From Candidatus Formimonas warabiya (GTDB taxonomy: Bacteria > Bacillota > Dehalobacteriia > Dehalobacteriales > Dehalobacteriaceae): 64,000 nucleotides of DNA. Shown here piece by piece: positions 27,427 through 36,291 of this stretch. How positions within the stretch are numbered: the first letter of the stretch is position 1; the number at the start of each line of letters is the position of its first letter. The notes under the pieces were generated by a model. It saw only the letters and a program-made list of their open reading frames with translations. It did no database searches and had not been told where the DNA came from. The DNA is taken from contig NZ_CP017634.1 in NCBI RefSeq assembly GCF_002777255.1, positions 5,158,903-5,222,902 of the forward strand, given 5' to 3'. The position numbers and the translations under genes were made by a program.

Positions 27427-28056
27427 ATGCTCAAATATATTATTTTTGATTTTGACGGCACCCTGGTTGATTCCAAGGATGTTTTTGTTTCGGTGTACAA
27501 CCGGATCGCGGAGAAATATCGCTATAAAAAACTGGAACAGAAGGATATCGAAGCTTTACGCAGGCTATCCATCAAAGAAAGATGCCGATTTCTTCATTTT
27601 CCCATGTATAAATTTCCCTTTCTGGCCATGGAGGCTTATCACCTGTACAAGGAGTCTCTGGCAAATGTGGTTTTGGTCGCGGGCATGAAGGAGCTTTTGG
27701 AAGAGTTGCATCATCAAGGCTATCTTTTAGCCATTATCTCATCCAATTCCGAACATAATATCAGAGAATTTTTGGAAAAGCACCGGGTGGATCATATCGA
27801 ACAGATTATTTGTACACCGAGCATTTTCGGCAAGGATACTGCGATTAAGAAATTTTTAACAAAGAATGATCTGAAAAATTCCCAGGTCATTTATGTGGGA
27901 GATGAGCATCGGGATATCGTGGCGTGCAAAAAAAATGGCGTCAGGGTGATCTGGGTAGCCTGGGGATATGACGCCATAGATATGGTGAAAGAAGAGGGTC
28001 CGGACTATCTGGTGCAGATGCCGGATGAGGTTTTAGGTATTTTGAAAGAATTTTAG
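27427..28056 (+). CDS. HAD-superfamily hydrolase (phosphoglycolate-phosphatase-like)
   Basis: A 209-residue phosphatase. Motif I is FDFDGTLVDS, motif II the ISSN stretch, and motif IV GDEHRDIVA. A helical cap occupies about residues 17-85. ATG 27427 is preferred because SD CAGGAG (27414-27419) is seven bases upstream; upstream in-frame codons are likely untranslated. Its 3' end overlaps the convergent PHP gene by four bases. The substrate is not predictable. Confidence 0.85.
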   Translation: MLKYIIFDFDGTLVDSKDVFVSVYNRIAEKYRYKKLEQKDIEALRRLSIKERCRFLHFPMYKFPFLAMEAYHLYKESLANVVLVAGMKELLEELHHQGYLLAIISSNSEHNIREFLEKHRVDHIEQIICTPSIFGKDTAIKKFLTKNDLKNSQVIYVGDEHRDIVACKKNGVRVIWVAWGYDAIDMVKEEGPDYLVQMPDEVLGILKEF

Positions 28057-28937
28057 GAAACGGATTTGATTTTATCAGCCCAAAGGTTAATCAGGTCCTC
28101 CGGGACGGAGAGATCCCCTAACCCGGCCCCCAGCCGAATATGGGGTTTATTTTTCCCGTGGTAATCACTGCCTCCGGATACATAGAGACCGTGCCGCCGG
28201 GCAATATCCAAAAGAAGGTTGATATTTTCCGGGGCGTGAAGGGCGTAAAAGACCTCCAGCCCGTCCAAGGCGGATTCCGCACTGATCTCCTCCACCATTT
28301 TGCGGTGGTCGGTCACCAAATAGGTAAAAGGGTGAGCCAGAAAAGCCAGCCCTCCGGCCTCCTGAATCGCGGCCACCACTTCCCCGCAGGGAGGGAAATA
28401 AGAATCAAACATATACAGGACACAATGAGGATCGTTCATATACCGGTAGAGCATTTCCGGATACTTAACCAGTTCTTCGGGAAATCTTTTTAAGTTTTCC
28501 GGATACTTCCACAGCTCTTTTTCAAAGGCCTCGGTAGCAAAAGGCGCCACATATTCCAGATCAGGATCCAGTTTGAATCCTCTTTTCTGCAGTTCCTCCT
28601 TAATGAGGGCAAAAATCTCTTTTTCTTTTTGTTCCATCTCCTGTGGGTGAAAGCGCAGGTCAATATACTTTTGCATCTGGGATAGATCAAATCCGTACCC
28701 CAGGATTTCCACCAACAAAGAGCCAAAAGTGGCGCAGAATTCTACACCGGTGATGATTCTGCCGGAGAATGCTCTCAGCTCTTTGCTATGGCGTAGCCTG
28801 TCGTAGGCAGAAATAACATTATGGTCCGTAATACTTAAAAAATCCAACCCCAACTCCCGGGCATTACTGATCAACTGCTCCGGCGTGTCTGTGCCGTCAG
28901 ATTCACGGGTATGAATATGAAGATCAATTTGGGACAT
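28053..28937 (-). CDS. PHP-domain metal-dependent phosphoesterase
   Basis: A 294-residue PHP-superfamily protein (TrpH/YciV-like). Metal ligands are visible in DLHIHTRESDGTDTPEQL, SITDHN, FLAHPF and SGSDYHG. A 60-residue charged insert (about 105-165, rich in Glu, Lys and Pro) is longer than in the short family members. Likely hydrolyses a phosphoester, for example 3',5'-nucleoside bisphosphates or RNA 5' ends as in TrpH. ATG at 28937 is chosen for its SD GGAGAGG; a TTG at 28946 is in frame. Confidence 0.85.
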   Translation of the reverse strand: MSQIDLHIHTRESDGTDTPEQLISNARELGLDFLSITDHNVISAYDRLRHSKELRAFSGRIITGVEFCATFGSLLVEILGYGFDLSQMQKYIDLRFHPQEMEQKEKEIFALIKEELQKRGFKLDPDLEYVAPFATEAFEKELWKYPENLKRFPEELVKYPEMLYRYMNDPHCVLYMFDSYFPPCGEVVAAIQEAGGLAFLAHPFTYLVTDHRKMVEEISAESALDGLEVFYALHAPENINLLLDIARRHGLYVSGGSDYHGKNKPHIRLGAGLGDLSVPEDLINLWADKIKSVS

Positions 28938-29261
28938 ATCAATCAACCTCTCCGTATGCTGGATCTGTTCAGCATTTCTCTTTATGATCGGCTTGATAGG
29001 AATAAATTTGTGCCTTGGCAGGTAAGATCCCGTAATATTTACTCCCCTCTGAGGAACACTTTTAGAGGAGCCTATTTTTGCCTACCTATCATACCGCATT
29101 CGATGCGGGATGTAAACTTTTTATCCCTGCAAATGATCGATTATTTTGTTGCTTTAAAATAGTTGAGGAACAAAACTTCCCTGGGTTATAATAGATGGGG
29201 TTGATCAGCTTGAAAAAGGAGGGTAGTTTTCAAAAACTAATATTTTTTAGGGGGTATTCGA
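28938..29261 (+). promoter_or_regulatory. divergent intergenic region with alsT promoter
   Basis: A likely promoter for the symporter is TTGAGG (29163-29168), 18-base spacer, TATAAT (29187-29192). Upstream lie two small hairpins, CCTCT (29046-29050) with AGAGG (29064-29068), and CCGCAT (29094-29099) with ATGCGG (29103-29108). No riboswitch or T-box consensus was recognised. Confidence 0.5.
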
Positions 29262-30635
29262 TTGCAAGCGTTTCATGATTTTATTGGCTTCCTCAACGGT
29301 TATCTTTGGGGGCCGCCCATGCTTGTCCTTTTGTTTGGCACTCATTTGTTTTTAACTTTCCGGCTCCGTTTTATTCAAAGATATATCGGGTTGGGCATTA
29401 AACTATCTGTCCGTAAGGACAGGCAAGGATCCGGGGATGTCAGCCAGTTCGGCGCTTTAACGACGGCCCTGGCTGCGACCATTGGCACCGGTAACATCGT
29501 TGGGGTGGCGACAGCTGTCTCCCTGGGAGGCCCGGGAGCCGTTCTCTGGATGTGGCTGACAGGCGTATTCGGCATTGCGACCAAGTATTCCGAAGCTTTA
29601 CTTTCCGTGAAATACCGGGTAAGAACATCAGACGGGACCATGCTGGGAGGACCCATGTATGCCCTGGAGAACGGCCTGAAAATGAAATGGCTGGCCGTAT
29701 TGTTCTGTATCTTTACTTCTATAGCGGCCTTTGGTATTGGCAACACCGTTCAGGCCAACTCTATTTCTACCATGGTCAATGAAACCTTCAAAATTTCTCC
29801 GTACATTACCGGTGCAGTAATGACAGTCCTTACAGCCATTGTCATCCTTGGTGGAATCAAATCTATCGCCAGAGTGTGCGAAAGGTTGGTTCCTTTTATG
29901 GCTATTTTCTACACGCTGGGATGTTTAATCATCTTGGCCATGAATGCTTCATTTATATTTCCTGCCGTCGCATTAATTGTTAAATCAGCTTTTTCACCTC
30001 AGGCGGCCGGCGGCGGTTTTATCGGTGCTACGGTGATGATGGCGGCCCGGTATGGGATTGCCCGGGGCCTTTTTTCCAACGAATCCGGTCTCGGTTCCGC
30101 CCCTATCGTGGCGGCGGCAGCCCAGACCAAAAACCCGGTGCGGCAAGCCCTGGTTTCCTCCACAGGTACCTTCTGGGATACCGTAGTGGTCTGCGCCATG
30201 ACCGGGATGGTCCTGGTGACGACCATAATGAAAAACCCGGAAATGCTGAACGGACTGCAAGGCGCCGCTTTAACCAAGACTGCTTTTGCCCAGATTCCGG
30301 TTGTCGGGCCCATCGTATTAACAGTCGGTCTTTTAACCTTTGTGTTTTCCACCATCCTGGGTTGGTCCTATTACGGAGAGAGAGCGATTGAATACTTGTT
30401 TGGAAAAGTTGGCATCTTGCCTTATAGAGTTTTGTGGGTGGTTGCGGTTTTTATTGGTTCTACCGTATCCTTGCAGTTAGTGTGGGATTTTGCGGATGCC
30501 ATGAATGCGATGATGGCCATACCGAACCTGGTCGCTCTGCTCCTGCTGAGCGGTGTAATCGTCGCGGAAACCCGGGAATATCTCTGGAATGACAATCTGG
30601 ATAAGTCTGTACCAGTTAAAGAAAAGCAGTTGTAA
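29262..30635 (+). CDS. sodium:alanine/glycine symporter (AGCS family)
   Basis: A 457-residue membrane transporter with about eleven helices. The AGCS signature region GALTTALAATIGTGNIVGVA and the downstream GLFSNESGLGSAPIVAAAA are conserved. It takes up alanine or glycine with Na+. Translation starts at TTG 29262 behind TAGGGGGT (29249-29256). With two glutamate dehydrogenases, PPDK and a glycine-reductase-type operon nearby it suits an amino-acid-using anaerobe, but nothing links it to a particular pathway. Confidence 0.92.
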   Translation: MQAFHDFIGFLNGYLWGPPMLVLLFGTHLFLTFRLRFIQRYIGLGIKLSVRKDRQGSGDVSQFGALTTALAATIGTGNIVGVATAVSLGGPGAVLWMWLTGVFGIATKYSEALLSVKYRVRTSDGTMLGGPMYALENGLKMKWLAVLFCIFTSIAAFGIGNTVQANSISTMVNETFKISPYITGAVMTVLTAIVILGGIKSIARVCERLVPFMAIFYTLGCLIILAMNASFIFPAVALIVKSAFSPQAAGGGFIGATVMMAARYGIARGLFSNESGLGSAPIVAAAAQTKNPVRQALVSSTGTFWDTVVVCAMTGMVLVTTIMKNPEMLNGLQGAALTKTAFAQIPVVGPIVLTVGLLTFVFSTILGWSYYGERAIEYLFGKVGILPYRVLWVVAVFIGSTVSLQLVWDFADAMNAMMAIPNLVALLLLSGVIVAETREYLWNDNLDKSVPVKEKQL

Positions 30636-30660
30636 TATTAGTATTATCGAAAAACCATGG

Positions 30661-30690
30661 AAGGAGGCCGGGATGGCCTCCTTATTTTAT
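30661..30690 (+). terminator. intrinsic terminator after the symporter gene
   Basis: AAGGAGGCC (30661-30669) pairs perfectly with GGCCTCCTT (30675-30683) and is followed by ATTTTATTAT. Confidence 0.85.
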
Positions 30691-30693
30691 TAT

Positions 30694-30746
30694 CCGGTAC
30701 CCGGCAACGGTTCACGGATCCCGAAAAGCCCTGGGGGCTTTTTTAG
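30694..30746. repeat. dispersed CCGGTA-type repeat, copy B, with terminator-like end
   Basis: CCGGTACCCGGCAACGGTT continues to CGGATCCCGAAAA and resembles 13176-13210. It runs into AAAAGCCC and GGGCTTTTTT (30724-30746), a hairpin also seen at 26558-26576. The combination suggests a small mobile or REP-like intergenic element. Confidence 0.4.
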
Positions 30747-30824
30747 TTTTCTGATCATCTTTGTTATTTGACAAATTATCCGATTTTTTTTATGATACAT
30801 TTATAAGTTCCGAGGAGAATGAAG

Positions 30825-31178
30825 ATGCATATCGTTTTAGTCATCTCGCTGGGTCTTTTGGCCGGCATTCTAAGTTCATTGTTAGGGGTAGGGGGCGGAA
30901 TTATCCTGGTGCCGGGAATGATGTATTTATTAAAAATCCCCATTAAAACCGCAATCGGCACCTCCCTGGCGATTATTCTTCCTACTGCAATTATTGGGGT
31001 ATACCGGCACGGCCTGAACGGAAATGTAAACTGGAAAGTGACCCTTTTGATTTCGCTGGGCACAGTGACCGGAGCCTATTTAGGCGTATGGTTAAATGAG
31101 GTGTTATCTGTGGAAACCCTGCGCAAAATATTCGTTGTGCTTTTAATTGTCATGGCCATTAAAATTTGGCGCGGGTGA
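30825..31178 (+). CDS. half-size TSUP (TauE/SafE) family permease
   Basis: A 117-residue membrane protein with four helices, equal to one half of a normal TSUP transporter of 250-300 residues. It has the diagnostic LLGVGGGIILVPGM and GTSLAIILPTAIIG motifs. TSUP proteins export sulfite, sulfoacetate or other organosulfur anions. ATG 30825 fits SD GAGGAG (30812-30817); ATG 30819 is too close. Single-repeat members probably dimerise. A second half is not adjacent, so this is either a natural half-size form or a truncated gene. Confidence 0.75.
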   Translation: MHIVLVISLGLLAGILSSLLGVGGGIILVPGMMYLLKIPIKTAIGTSLAIILPTAIIGVYRHGLNGNVNWKVTLLISLGTVTGAYLGVWLNEVLSVETLRKIFVVLLIVMAIKIWRG

Positions 31179-31441
31179 GGATCGCCGGGACAATTCTTAA
31201 CACATAAGAGACGATCACAGAAAGATCAAGAAAAATTAAATTAGTCGAAAATTATTGGAAGGTACATGGTTTTTATTTGGTGATTGGTTGCTTGCAGGCA
31301 GCTTTTTTTATTAGAGCTGGTAATCCTGTTTTGTTTAAGAGAAACTTTATTTGGGTAGATTCAAATGGGCTTGAACATGAATAAGTGTTTGTGTCACTGT
31401 TATGAACGGAACAATCCAACTTGAAAAGAGGTGCGCTTGTT
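31179..31441 (+). terminator. intergenic region with terminator-like hairpin
   Basis: GTTGCT (31287-31292) and GGCAGC (31297-31302) form a six-pair helix with G-U pairs around TGCA and run into seven T (31303-31309). The remainder of the interval before the activator gene shows no clear promoter. Confidence 0.4.
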
Positions 31442-33043
31442 TTGGAACATGATAGAAAAGGTTGTAATCAAACATTGTTAGACGTGGTTCAATCTGCCTT
31501 TGAGACAGCGGATGATAAGTTATTCGTGGAAAACGGGGATGAAAAAGATCCTAGTATCGTCAGTAAAAGTGATTTATTTATCGCATTTGCCGGGGGATTG
31601 TCAACGGAACAGACCCTGGGAGAATTGTGCGCAGAATGGGTGAAAAGGAGCCAGAGTTATGTGAACATTTCTCTGGGAAAAACGCTGGAAAAATTTTTCC
31701 GCGATTTTTCCGCCCAGATCGGCTGGTTCATCAGCATCTTCAATTCGATTCATGACGGGATCATGATTGCCGATGAAAGGGGTATTGTCAGATTTATTAA
31801 CCCTGCCTATACGAAATTGACCGGCGTGGAAGCGGAAGATATTATCGGCCAAGAATTGAGCGCAGCCAGGCCCAGCGCCCGTCTGCCGGAAGTGATCAAA
31901 AGTGGAAAGCCTTTGTATAATGTACACCGGAAAGTGGGCGACGTGGAATATATTGCTAGTATGCATCCCATCATTGTTCAGGAAAAGGTGATCGGGGGTG
32001 TGACCATAGCTTCCGATATCACGGAGATGCAAAATTTAAATAAAAAATTGATTAATTACAGAAATAAAGTGAAAGGCTTAATTAACCGGGTGAAAGAACA
32101 GAATGTGGCCCGATATGATTTCTGTGATATTCTGGGCATTTCCCCGGAATTCCAAAAGATTATGCGTATGGCGCAAAAATTAAGTCAATCGAATATCAGT
32201 GTCTTAATCAGAGGTGAAAGCGGCACCGGCAAAGAACTTTTTGCCCATGCCATCCATAATGCAAGCAAAAGAGCCCAAGGTCCTTTCGTCGTTGTCAATT
32301 GCGCCGCCATACCGGTAAACCTGTTGGAAAGTGAATTATTCGGCTATGAAGCAGGGGCTTTTACCGGGGCCAATAAGCAGGGGAAATCAGGTTTAGTGGA
32401 GATTGCTGATGAGGGGACCATTTTTCTCGACGAAATAGGGGACATGAATGTGGACCTGCAGGCAAAGCTGCTCCGCTTCCTTCAGTCCATGCAGTTTCAA
32501 AGGGTGGGAGGCACAGAAACCGTTGACGTCAATGTCCGGGTCATTGCCGCCACAAACCGGGACCTGGAATCAATGGTGGAAAAAGAAACTTTCCGGGAAG
32601 ACCTGTATTACCGGCTGAATGCCGCCCAGCTAAAAATACCGCCTTTAAGAGAGCGCAAAGAAGATATGGAAATTCTCATCAACTATTTTTTAGCGAAGAA
32701 TGGGAATAAAGACTGTGGACATTATACGCTGGCGGAAGATACCAAGAGGATTCTCTTCCGTTATCCCTGGCCGGGAAATATCAGAGAATTAGAGAATACC
32801 GTTAATTTTTTGACCAGTATCTCCAATGAAAACGTCATCGCCTCGTCTAATTTGCCGGAAAAATTTTTCCGCGACAGACCGGACCGGCATCCGAGAGAGG
32901 ACGTCAATAAAGAAAAGCAAGCATTGATCGATGCCCTGGAATTGTTTGGGAAAAGCGTCAAGGGGAAAAAGGAAGCGGCCAAGCATCTAAAGATCTCTTT
33001 AGCGACTCTTTATAATAGGCTAAAGTATTACGGCATTAAATAA
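31442..33043 (+). CDS. sigma-54-dependent activator with PAS domain
   Basis: A 533-residue enhancer-binding protein. Order: N-terminal region (about 1-95) unlike a receiver, PAS domain (about 98-200, DGIMIADERGIVRFINPAY), AAA+ domain (about 225-460) with Walker A GESGTGKE, the sigma-54 contact loop GAFTGA and the R-finger region, and a C-terminal Fis-type HTH (AAKHLKISLATLYNRLKYY). Start TTG 31442 has SD AGAGGTG eight bases upstream; TTG 31421 is possible. It faces the selenoenzyme operon, whose promoter is -24/-12 type, and almost certainly controls it, sensing a ligand through PAS or N-domain. Confidence 0.92.
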   Translation: MEHDRKGCNQTLLDVVQSAFETADDKLFVENGDEKDPSIVSKSDLFIAFAGGLSTEQTLGELCAEWVKRSQSYVNISLGKTLEKFFRDFSAQIGWFISIFNSIHDGIMIADERGIVRFINPAYTKLTGVEAEDIIGQELSAARPSARLPEVIKSGKPLYNVHRKVGDVEYIASMHPIIVQEKVIGGVTIASDITEMQNLNKKLINYRNKVKGLINRVKEQNVARYDFCDILGISPEFQKIMRMAQKLSQSNISVLIRGESGTGKELFAHAIHNASKRAQGPFVVVNCAAIPVNLLESELFGYEAGAFTGANKQGKSGLVEIADEGTIFLDEIGDMNVDLQAKLLRFLQSMQFQRVGGTETVDVNVRVIAATNRDLESMVEKETFREDLYYRLNAAQLKIPPLRERKEDMEILINYFLAKNGNKDCGHYTLAEDTKRILFRYPWPGNIRELENTVNFLTSISNENVIASSNLPEKFFRDRPDRHPREDVNKEKQALIDALELFGKSVKGKKEAAKHLKISLATLYNRLKYYGIK

Positions 33044-33050
33044 ACCTAGA

Positions 33051-33094
33051 AATTTCTAATATTTCTAGAAATATTTCTAGAAGTATTAGAAATT
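33051..33094. promoter_or_regulatory. 44-bp palindromic enhancer (UAS) for the sigma-54 activator
   Basis: The stretch is its own reverse complement except for one mirrored position. It contains two TTCTAGAA octamers (33063-33070 and 33075-33082) flanked by TTCTAATA (33054-33061) and TATTAGAA (33084-33091). It lies about 130 bp upstream of the -24/-12 promoter, the normal distance for enhancer binding, directly after the activator gene. Confidence 0.75.
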
Positions 33095-33185
33095 GAAGGG
33101 GCAAACCGGTACAACCCTATCATTCCGTTATAGATTCCATAATTTAATTATTATGTGCGAGCACTACGCGGTCAAGCGATTCAGG

Positions 33186-33207
33186 GGTTAAATGACTTCA
33201 TTTAACC
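33186..33207. terminator. 22-bp palindrome, terminator or second operator
   Basis: GGTTAAATGA (33186-33195) and TCATTTAACC (33198-33207) with a two-base spacer. As RNA the loop would have to open one or two pairs; a T-rich stretch (TCTATTTTT) follows, so it may end the activator transcript. Its position 15 bp before the -24 box would also allow a role as operator. Confidence 0.5.
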
Positions 33208-33221
33208 TCTATTTTTATGAA

Positions 33222-33238
33222 TTGGTATGATTGTTGCA
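33222..33238 (+). promoter_or_regulatory. sigma-54 promoter of the selenoenzyme operon
   Basis: TTGGTATGATTGTTGCA has the GG and GC dinucleotides of the -24 and -12 elements exactly ten bases apart. A start near 33249 leaves a 40-base leader before the first ATG at 33289. Together with the adjacent activator and enhancer this is a convincing sigma-54 promoter. Confidence 0.85.
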
Positions 33239-33288
33239 AATATGAGAAAAGCAAATGGCCATTAAGAATGGAAAGGAGAATTACAGCA

Positions 33289-34464
33289 ATGGATAAACCT
33301 CTTACTGGTATTAAAGTGGTCGATCTGTCCAGAATCATTGCCGGACCCTTTTGTACCATGCAGTTAGGCGACATGGGGGCGGAAATCATTAAGGTGGAAA
33401 ACCCTAACAAAGGAGATGACCTGAGATCAATCCCTCCTTTTATGAATGGAGAAAGTTCCTACTTTCTTTTAAACAATAGAAACAAGAAAAGTATTACCTT
33501 AGACCTGAAAAAACCCCAGGGAAAGGAAGTCCTAATGAAATTGCTGGAAGATGCGGATGTGCTCATTCAGAATTTCCGGCCGGGGGTAATCGATAAACTG
33601 GGCTTTAGCTATGAGAAGGTTGCGCAAATCAACCCCCGTATTATTTATTGTTCTATTTCAGGTTATGGGGACAGCAACCATAGCGGCGCCTATGATCCCA
33701 TCATCCAGGGTGAATCAGGAATTATGTCCGTAAATGGAGATCCTGACGGCCTACCGGTTAAGGTAGGTGTTCCGGTAGGCGATCTGGTGGGTTCTTTATA
33801 TGCGGTAAGCGGCATTCTTTATGCCTTATTAATGCGGAATACAAGCGGCAAGGGGCAATATGTGGAAATAAGCCTGCTGGATGCGCTGGTTTCCCTATTG
33901 GCTTTACCTGCCAGCATCTATGTGGCCACCGGGGAAAATCCGCCCCGGGTGGGAAATGGTCATCCCGGATTTAATCCTTATGATTTGTATGAGACGGAAG
34001 ATGGATATATTAACATTGCAGTAGGCAATAACTCTTTATGGCAGAAGTTCTGCGCGGCCACCGGTTTGGAGACTTATCAGGACGATCCCCGGTTTCTCAC
34101 GCTGAAAGACCGGAAGGAAAATCGCAGCGCACTGCAAAAGATCGTCAAAGAAGTTCTCAAAACGAAGGCAACAGAAGAATGGGTAAAGATATTTACGGAG
34201 CATGACATCCCCAACGGCCATATTCGCAAGATTAAAGAAGTGTTTGAAGATGAAAAACTGAAAAACCGAAATATGATTTCCACCATGCACCATCCGGTGG
34301 CGGGAGATTTTGCCTGGATGGGTAATCCAGTAAAACTGTCCAGCCAAAATGAAATTGACTATTTTCCTCCCCCCTTGTTAGGAGAGCATAGTGCTGAAAT
34401 ATTAAAAGGCCTGGGATATGGTGATGAAGAAATACTAGAATTGAAGAAAAATGGAGTGATGTAA
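33289..34464 (+). CDS. class III (CaiB/BaiF) CoA-transferase
   Basis: A 391-residue family III CoA-transferase, transferring CoA between carboxylates. N-terminal signature PLTGIKVVDLSRIIAGPFC, and the catalytic Asp is expected at residue 165 in VGVPVGDLVGSLYAVSG. ATG 33289 has SD AAAGGAG (33272-33278); upstream in-frame codons lie inside the sigma-54 promoter and cannot be coding. First gene of the operon, so its substrate is likely to be the compound metabolised by the selenoenzyme or its product. Relatives act on carnitine, formate/oxalate and bile acids; specificity is not predictable. Confidence 0.92.
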   Translation: MDKPLTGIKVVDLSRIIAGPFCTMQLGDMGAEIIKVENPNKGDDLRSIPPFMNGESSYFLLNNRNKKSITLDLKKPQGKEVLMKLLEDADVLIQNFRPGVIDKLGFSYEKVAQINPRIIYCSISGYGDSNHSGAYDPIIQGESGIMSVNGDPDGLPVKVGVPVGDLVGSLYAVSGILYALLMRNTSGKGQYVEISLLDALVSLLALPASIYVATGENPPRVGNGHPGFNPYDLYETEDGYINIAVGNNSLWQKFCAATGLETYQDDPRFLTLKDRKENRSALQKIVKEVLKTKATEEWVKIFTEHDIPNGHIRKIKEVFEDEKLKNRNMISTMHHPVAGDFAWMGNPVKLSSQNEIDYFPPPLLGEHSAEILKGLGYGDEEILELKKNGVM

Positions 34465-34468
34465 CGCT

Positions 34469-35398
34469 ATGTGTGCAGACTGTAAAATTGTCCCCTTAAA
34501 TGCGGTTGGGTCACTTGTGCGTGATAATCAAAAAATTGCGATTGGGGGCACTCTTTCCGCGAAAGAACCTATGGCGATTATCAGAGAAATCATCCGGCAG
34601 GGCATCAAAGGCCTTACCACCATTGGCGGTGCCCATGGGATAGATGTTGATCTGCTTTGTGCGGGGGGAGCCGTAAAAGCTGTGCATAATTCTTTTGTCG
34701 GCTTTGAATTTGACTTTGGCATTGCTCCCAACTACCGGAGACTGGTCCAGGAAGGAAAAGTGATCCCTCAGGACAGCGATTGTGATTTTATTTTAAACCA
34801 GCTGCGCGCCGCTGAATATGGCGTCCCTTTCATGCCCATGCCTTTGGTGGGAGGGACAGATTTATTAAAACTGCATCCGGAATATCAGACCATGACCTGC
34901 CCCTATACCGGTCAGAAAGTAACTGTTGTACCCGCTTTAAAGCCGGATGTGGCAATCATTCATGCCCATTACGGCGACAGCTCAGGGAATATTAAGCTTT
35001 TCCGGCCTCATTTTGCCGATCTGTTAATGGCTACGGCCGCGGAAAGAACCATTGTTTCCGTAGAAGAAATCATTCCGGAAGAAAAAATGCGGGAACTGAA
35101 TCCGGAATTGCCGGGATATCATGTAGATGCTTTAATTCACCTTCCCTTCGGAGCGCATCCCACATCCTGTTATCCAAACTATGTTTATGATCGGGACCAT
35201 ATCGCCCATTATATGGAACTGGCTAAAAAAGGTGGGGATGTTTTTGATGAAGAATACTTAAAGGTATTTGTTCATGGGGTGAAGAGTCATGAAGAATATT
35301 TGGAACTGATTGGCGGATCAGAAAGACTGCACAAGCTCCGGAATTGGCAGGAATCCGTCCCCCAATGGAAGGAGGCGTTTATCTCCCATGAGTGCTGA
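34469..35398 (+). CDS. class I CoA-transferase-like alpha subunit (GctA/IpdA type)
   Basis: A 309-residue protein of the two-subunit class I CoA-transferase superfamily: glycine-rich IAIGGTLSAKEPMAIIREI, GLTTIGGAHGIDVDLLCAGG and the C-terminal HAHYGDSSGNIKLF. It is closest in style to glutaconate CoA-transferase A and IpdA. It follows the class III transferase after four bases and overlaps the beta subunit by 11 bases, so the two are co-translated. Presumed heteromeric with the next gene. Confidence 0.88.
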   Translation: MCADCKIVPLNAVGSLVRDNQKIAIGGTLSAKEPMAIIREIIRQGIKGLTTIGGAHGIDVDLLCAGGAVKAVHNSFVGFEFDFGIAPNYRRLVQEGKVIPQDSDCDFILNQLRAAEYGVPFMPMPLVGGTDLLKLHPEYQTMTCPYTGQKVTVVPALKPDVAIIHAHYGDSSGNIKLFRPHFADLLMATAAERTIVSVEEIIPEEKMRELNPELPGYHVDALIHLPFGAHPTSCYPNYVYDRDHIAHYMELAKKGGDVFDEEYLKVFVHGVKSHEEYLELIGGSERLHKLRNWQESVPQWKEAFISHEC

Positions 35399-36233
35399 TT
35401 ATTATACCATAGATGAGCTGATGGCGGTGTGCATGGCAAAAACAATCAAGGATCATCAGGTGGTATTTAACGGAGTTGCCGTTGCTCTGCCCTTTACGGC
35501 AATCATGCTGGCTAGAAAAACCCATGCGCCGCATAGTATTTTTTGGGGAGGCCTTCCCGGAGGCATTAATCCCCAACCCCCATTTTTGGTGCCTACCTCG
35601 GGCGACAGTGTGATGCTGGAAAATGCTACGGTCAAGTGCGATTTGCACGAAGTCTTTGATATGGCTCAAAAGGGAAAGCTGGATCGCATATTTTTTGGGG
35701 GCGGGCAGATCGATCAGTATGGCAACCTGAACAATACCTTGATCGGCAACCTGGAGCACCTGAAAGTAAAACTGCCCGGGGGGGCCGGGGCGAGCACCCT
35801 GGCTTGTTTTGCCAAGAACTTTACCGTTTGGTGCCCGCGCCACCGGGCGATAACCACCAAAAAGGGCAAACAATATACCCTGGTAAAACAAAATGATTTT
35901 GTAACTACCTTTGGACACCGGACTAAGGATGGGGTCACAAGAAAGGAAATGGGATTAATGGGCGGTGGCCCGGACTGTGTGGTCACAAACTTAGGCGTAT
36001 TCGATTTTGAGCCGGAAGAATTTAAACTGCGCCTGAAGAGTTACCATCCGGGTGTCACGATTGACGAGGTAAGAGAAAACACCCAATTTGAACTCGTGAT
36101 TGATCGGGATTGCCATGAGACTCCCATTCCTTCCAAAGATGAAGTAGAGATGATTCGGTTGATAGATCCACTGGAAGTGAGAAAAAAAGAGTTTTCCATC
36201 AGTGATCGGGAAACCAAATATTATTTTAAATAA
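35388..36233 (+). CDS. class I CoA-transferase-like beta subunit (GctB/IpdB type)
   Basis: A 281-residue partner of the preceding protein. Recognisable are VVFNGVAVALPFTAIMLARK, GGGQIDQYGNLNNTLIGN and LPGGAGASTLACFAKN. Where transferases of this type carry their catalytic Glu (usually an E-(S/A)-G stretch) this protein reads FWGGLPGG, so the nucleophilic Glu may be absent, as reported for IpdB-type ring-opening hydrolases. It may therefore be a CoA-dependent hydrolase rather than a transferase. ATG 35388 with SD AAGGAGG (35369-35375). Confidence 0.85.
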   Translation: MSADYYTIDELMAVCMAKTIKDHQVVFNGVAVALPFTAIMLARKTHAPHSIFWGGLPGGINPQPPFLVPTSGDSVMLENATVKCDLHEVFDMAQKGKLDRIFFGGGQIDQYGNLNNTLIGNLEHLKVKLPGGAGASTLACFAKNFTVWCPRHRAITTKKGKQYTLVKQNDFVTTFGHRTKDGVTRKEMGLMGGGPDCVVTNLGVFDFEPEEFKLRLKSYHPGVTIDEVRENTQFELVIDRDCHETPIPSKDEVEMIRLIDPLEVRKKEFSISDRETKYYFK

Positions 36234-36291
36234 ATTTGGTTTTTATCATGAAAGGGGAAAACAAGTTAACCAAAAGAAATGGGGGTAAAAA

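Noticed and set aside
33217-33288. In-frame extension of the class III CoA-transferase upstream of ATG 33289
   Set aside because: This stretch contains the -24/-12 promoter and lies largely before the expected transcription start.
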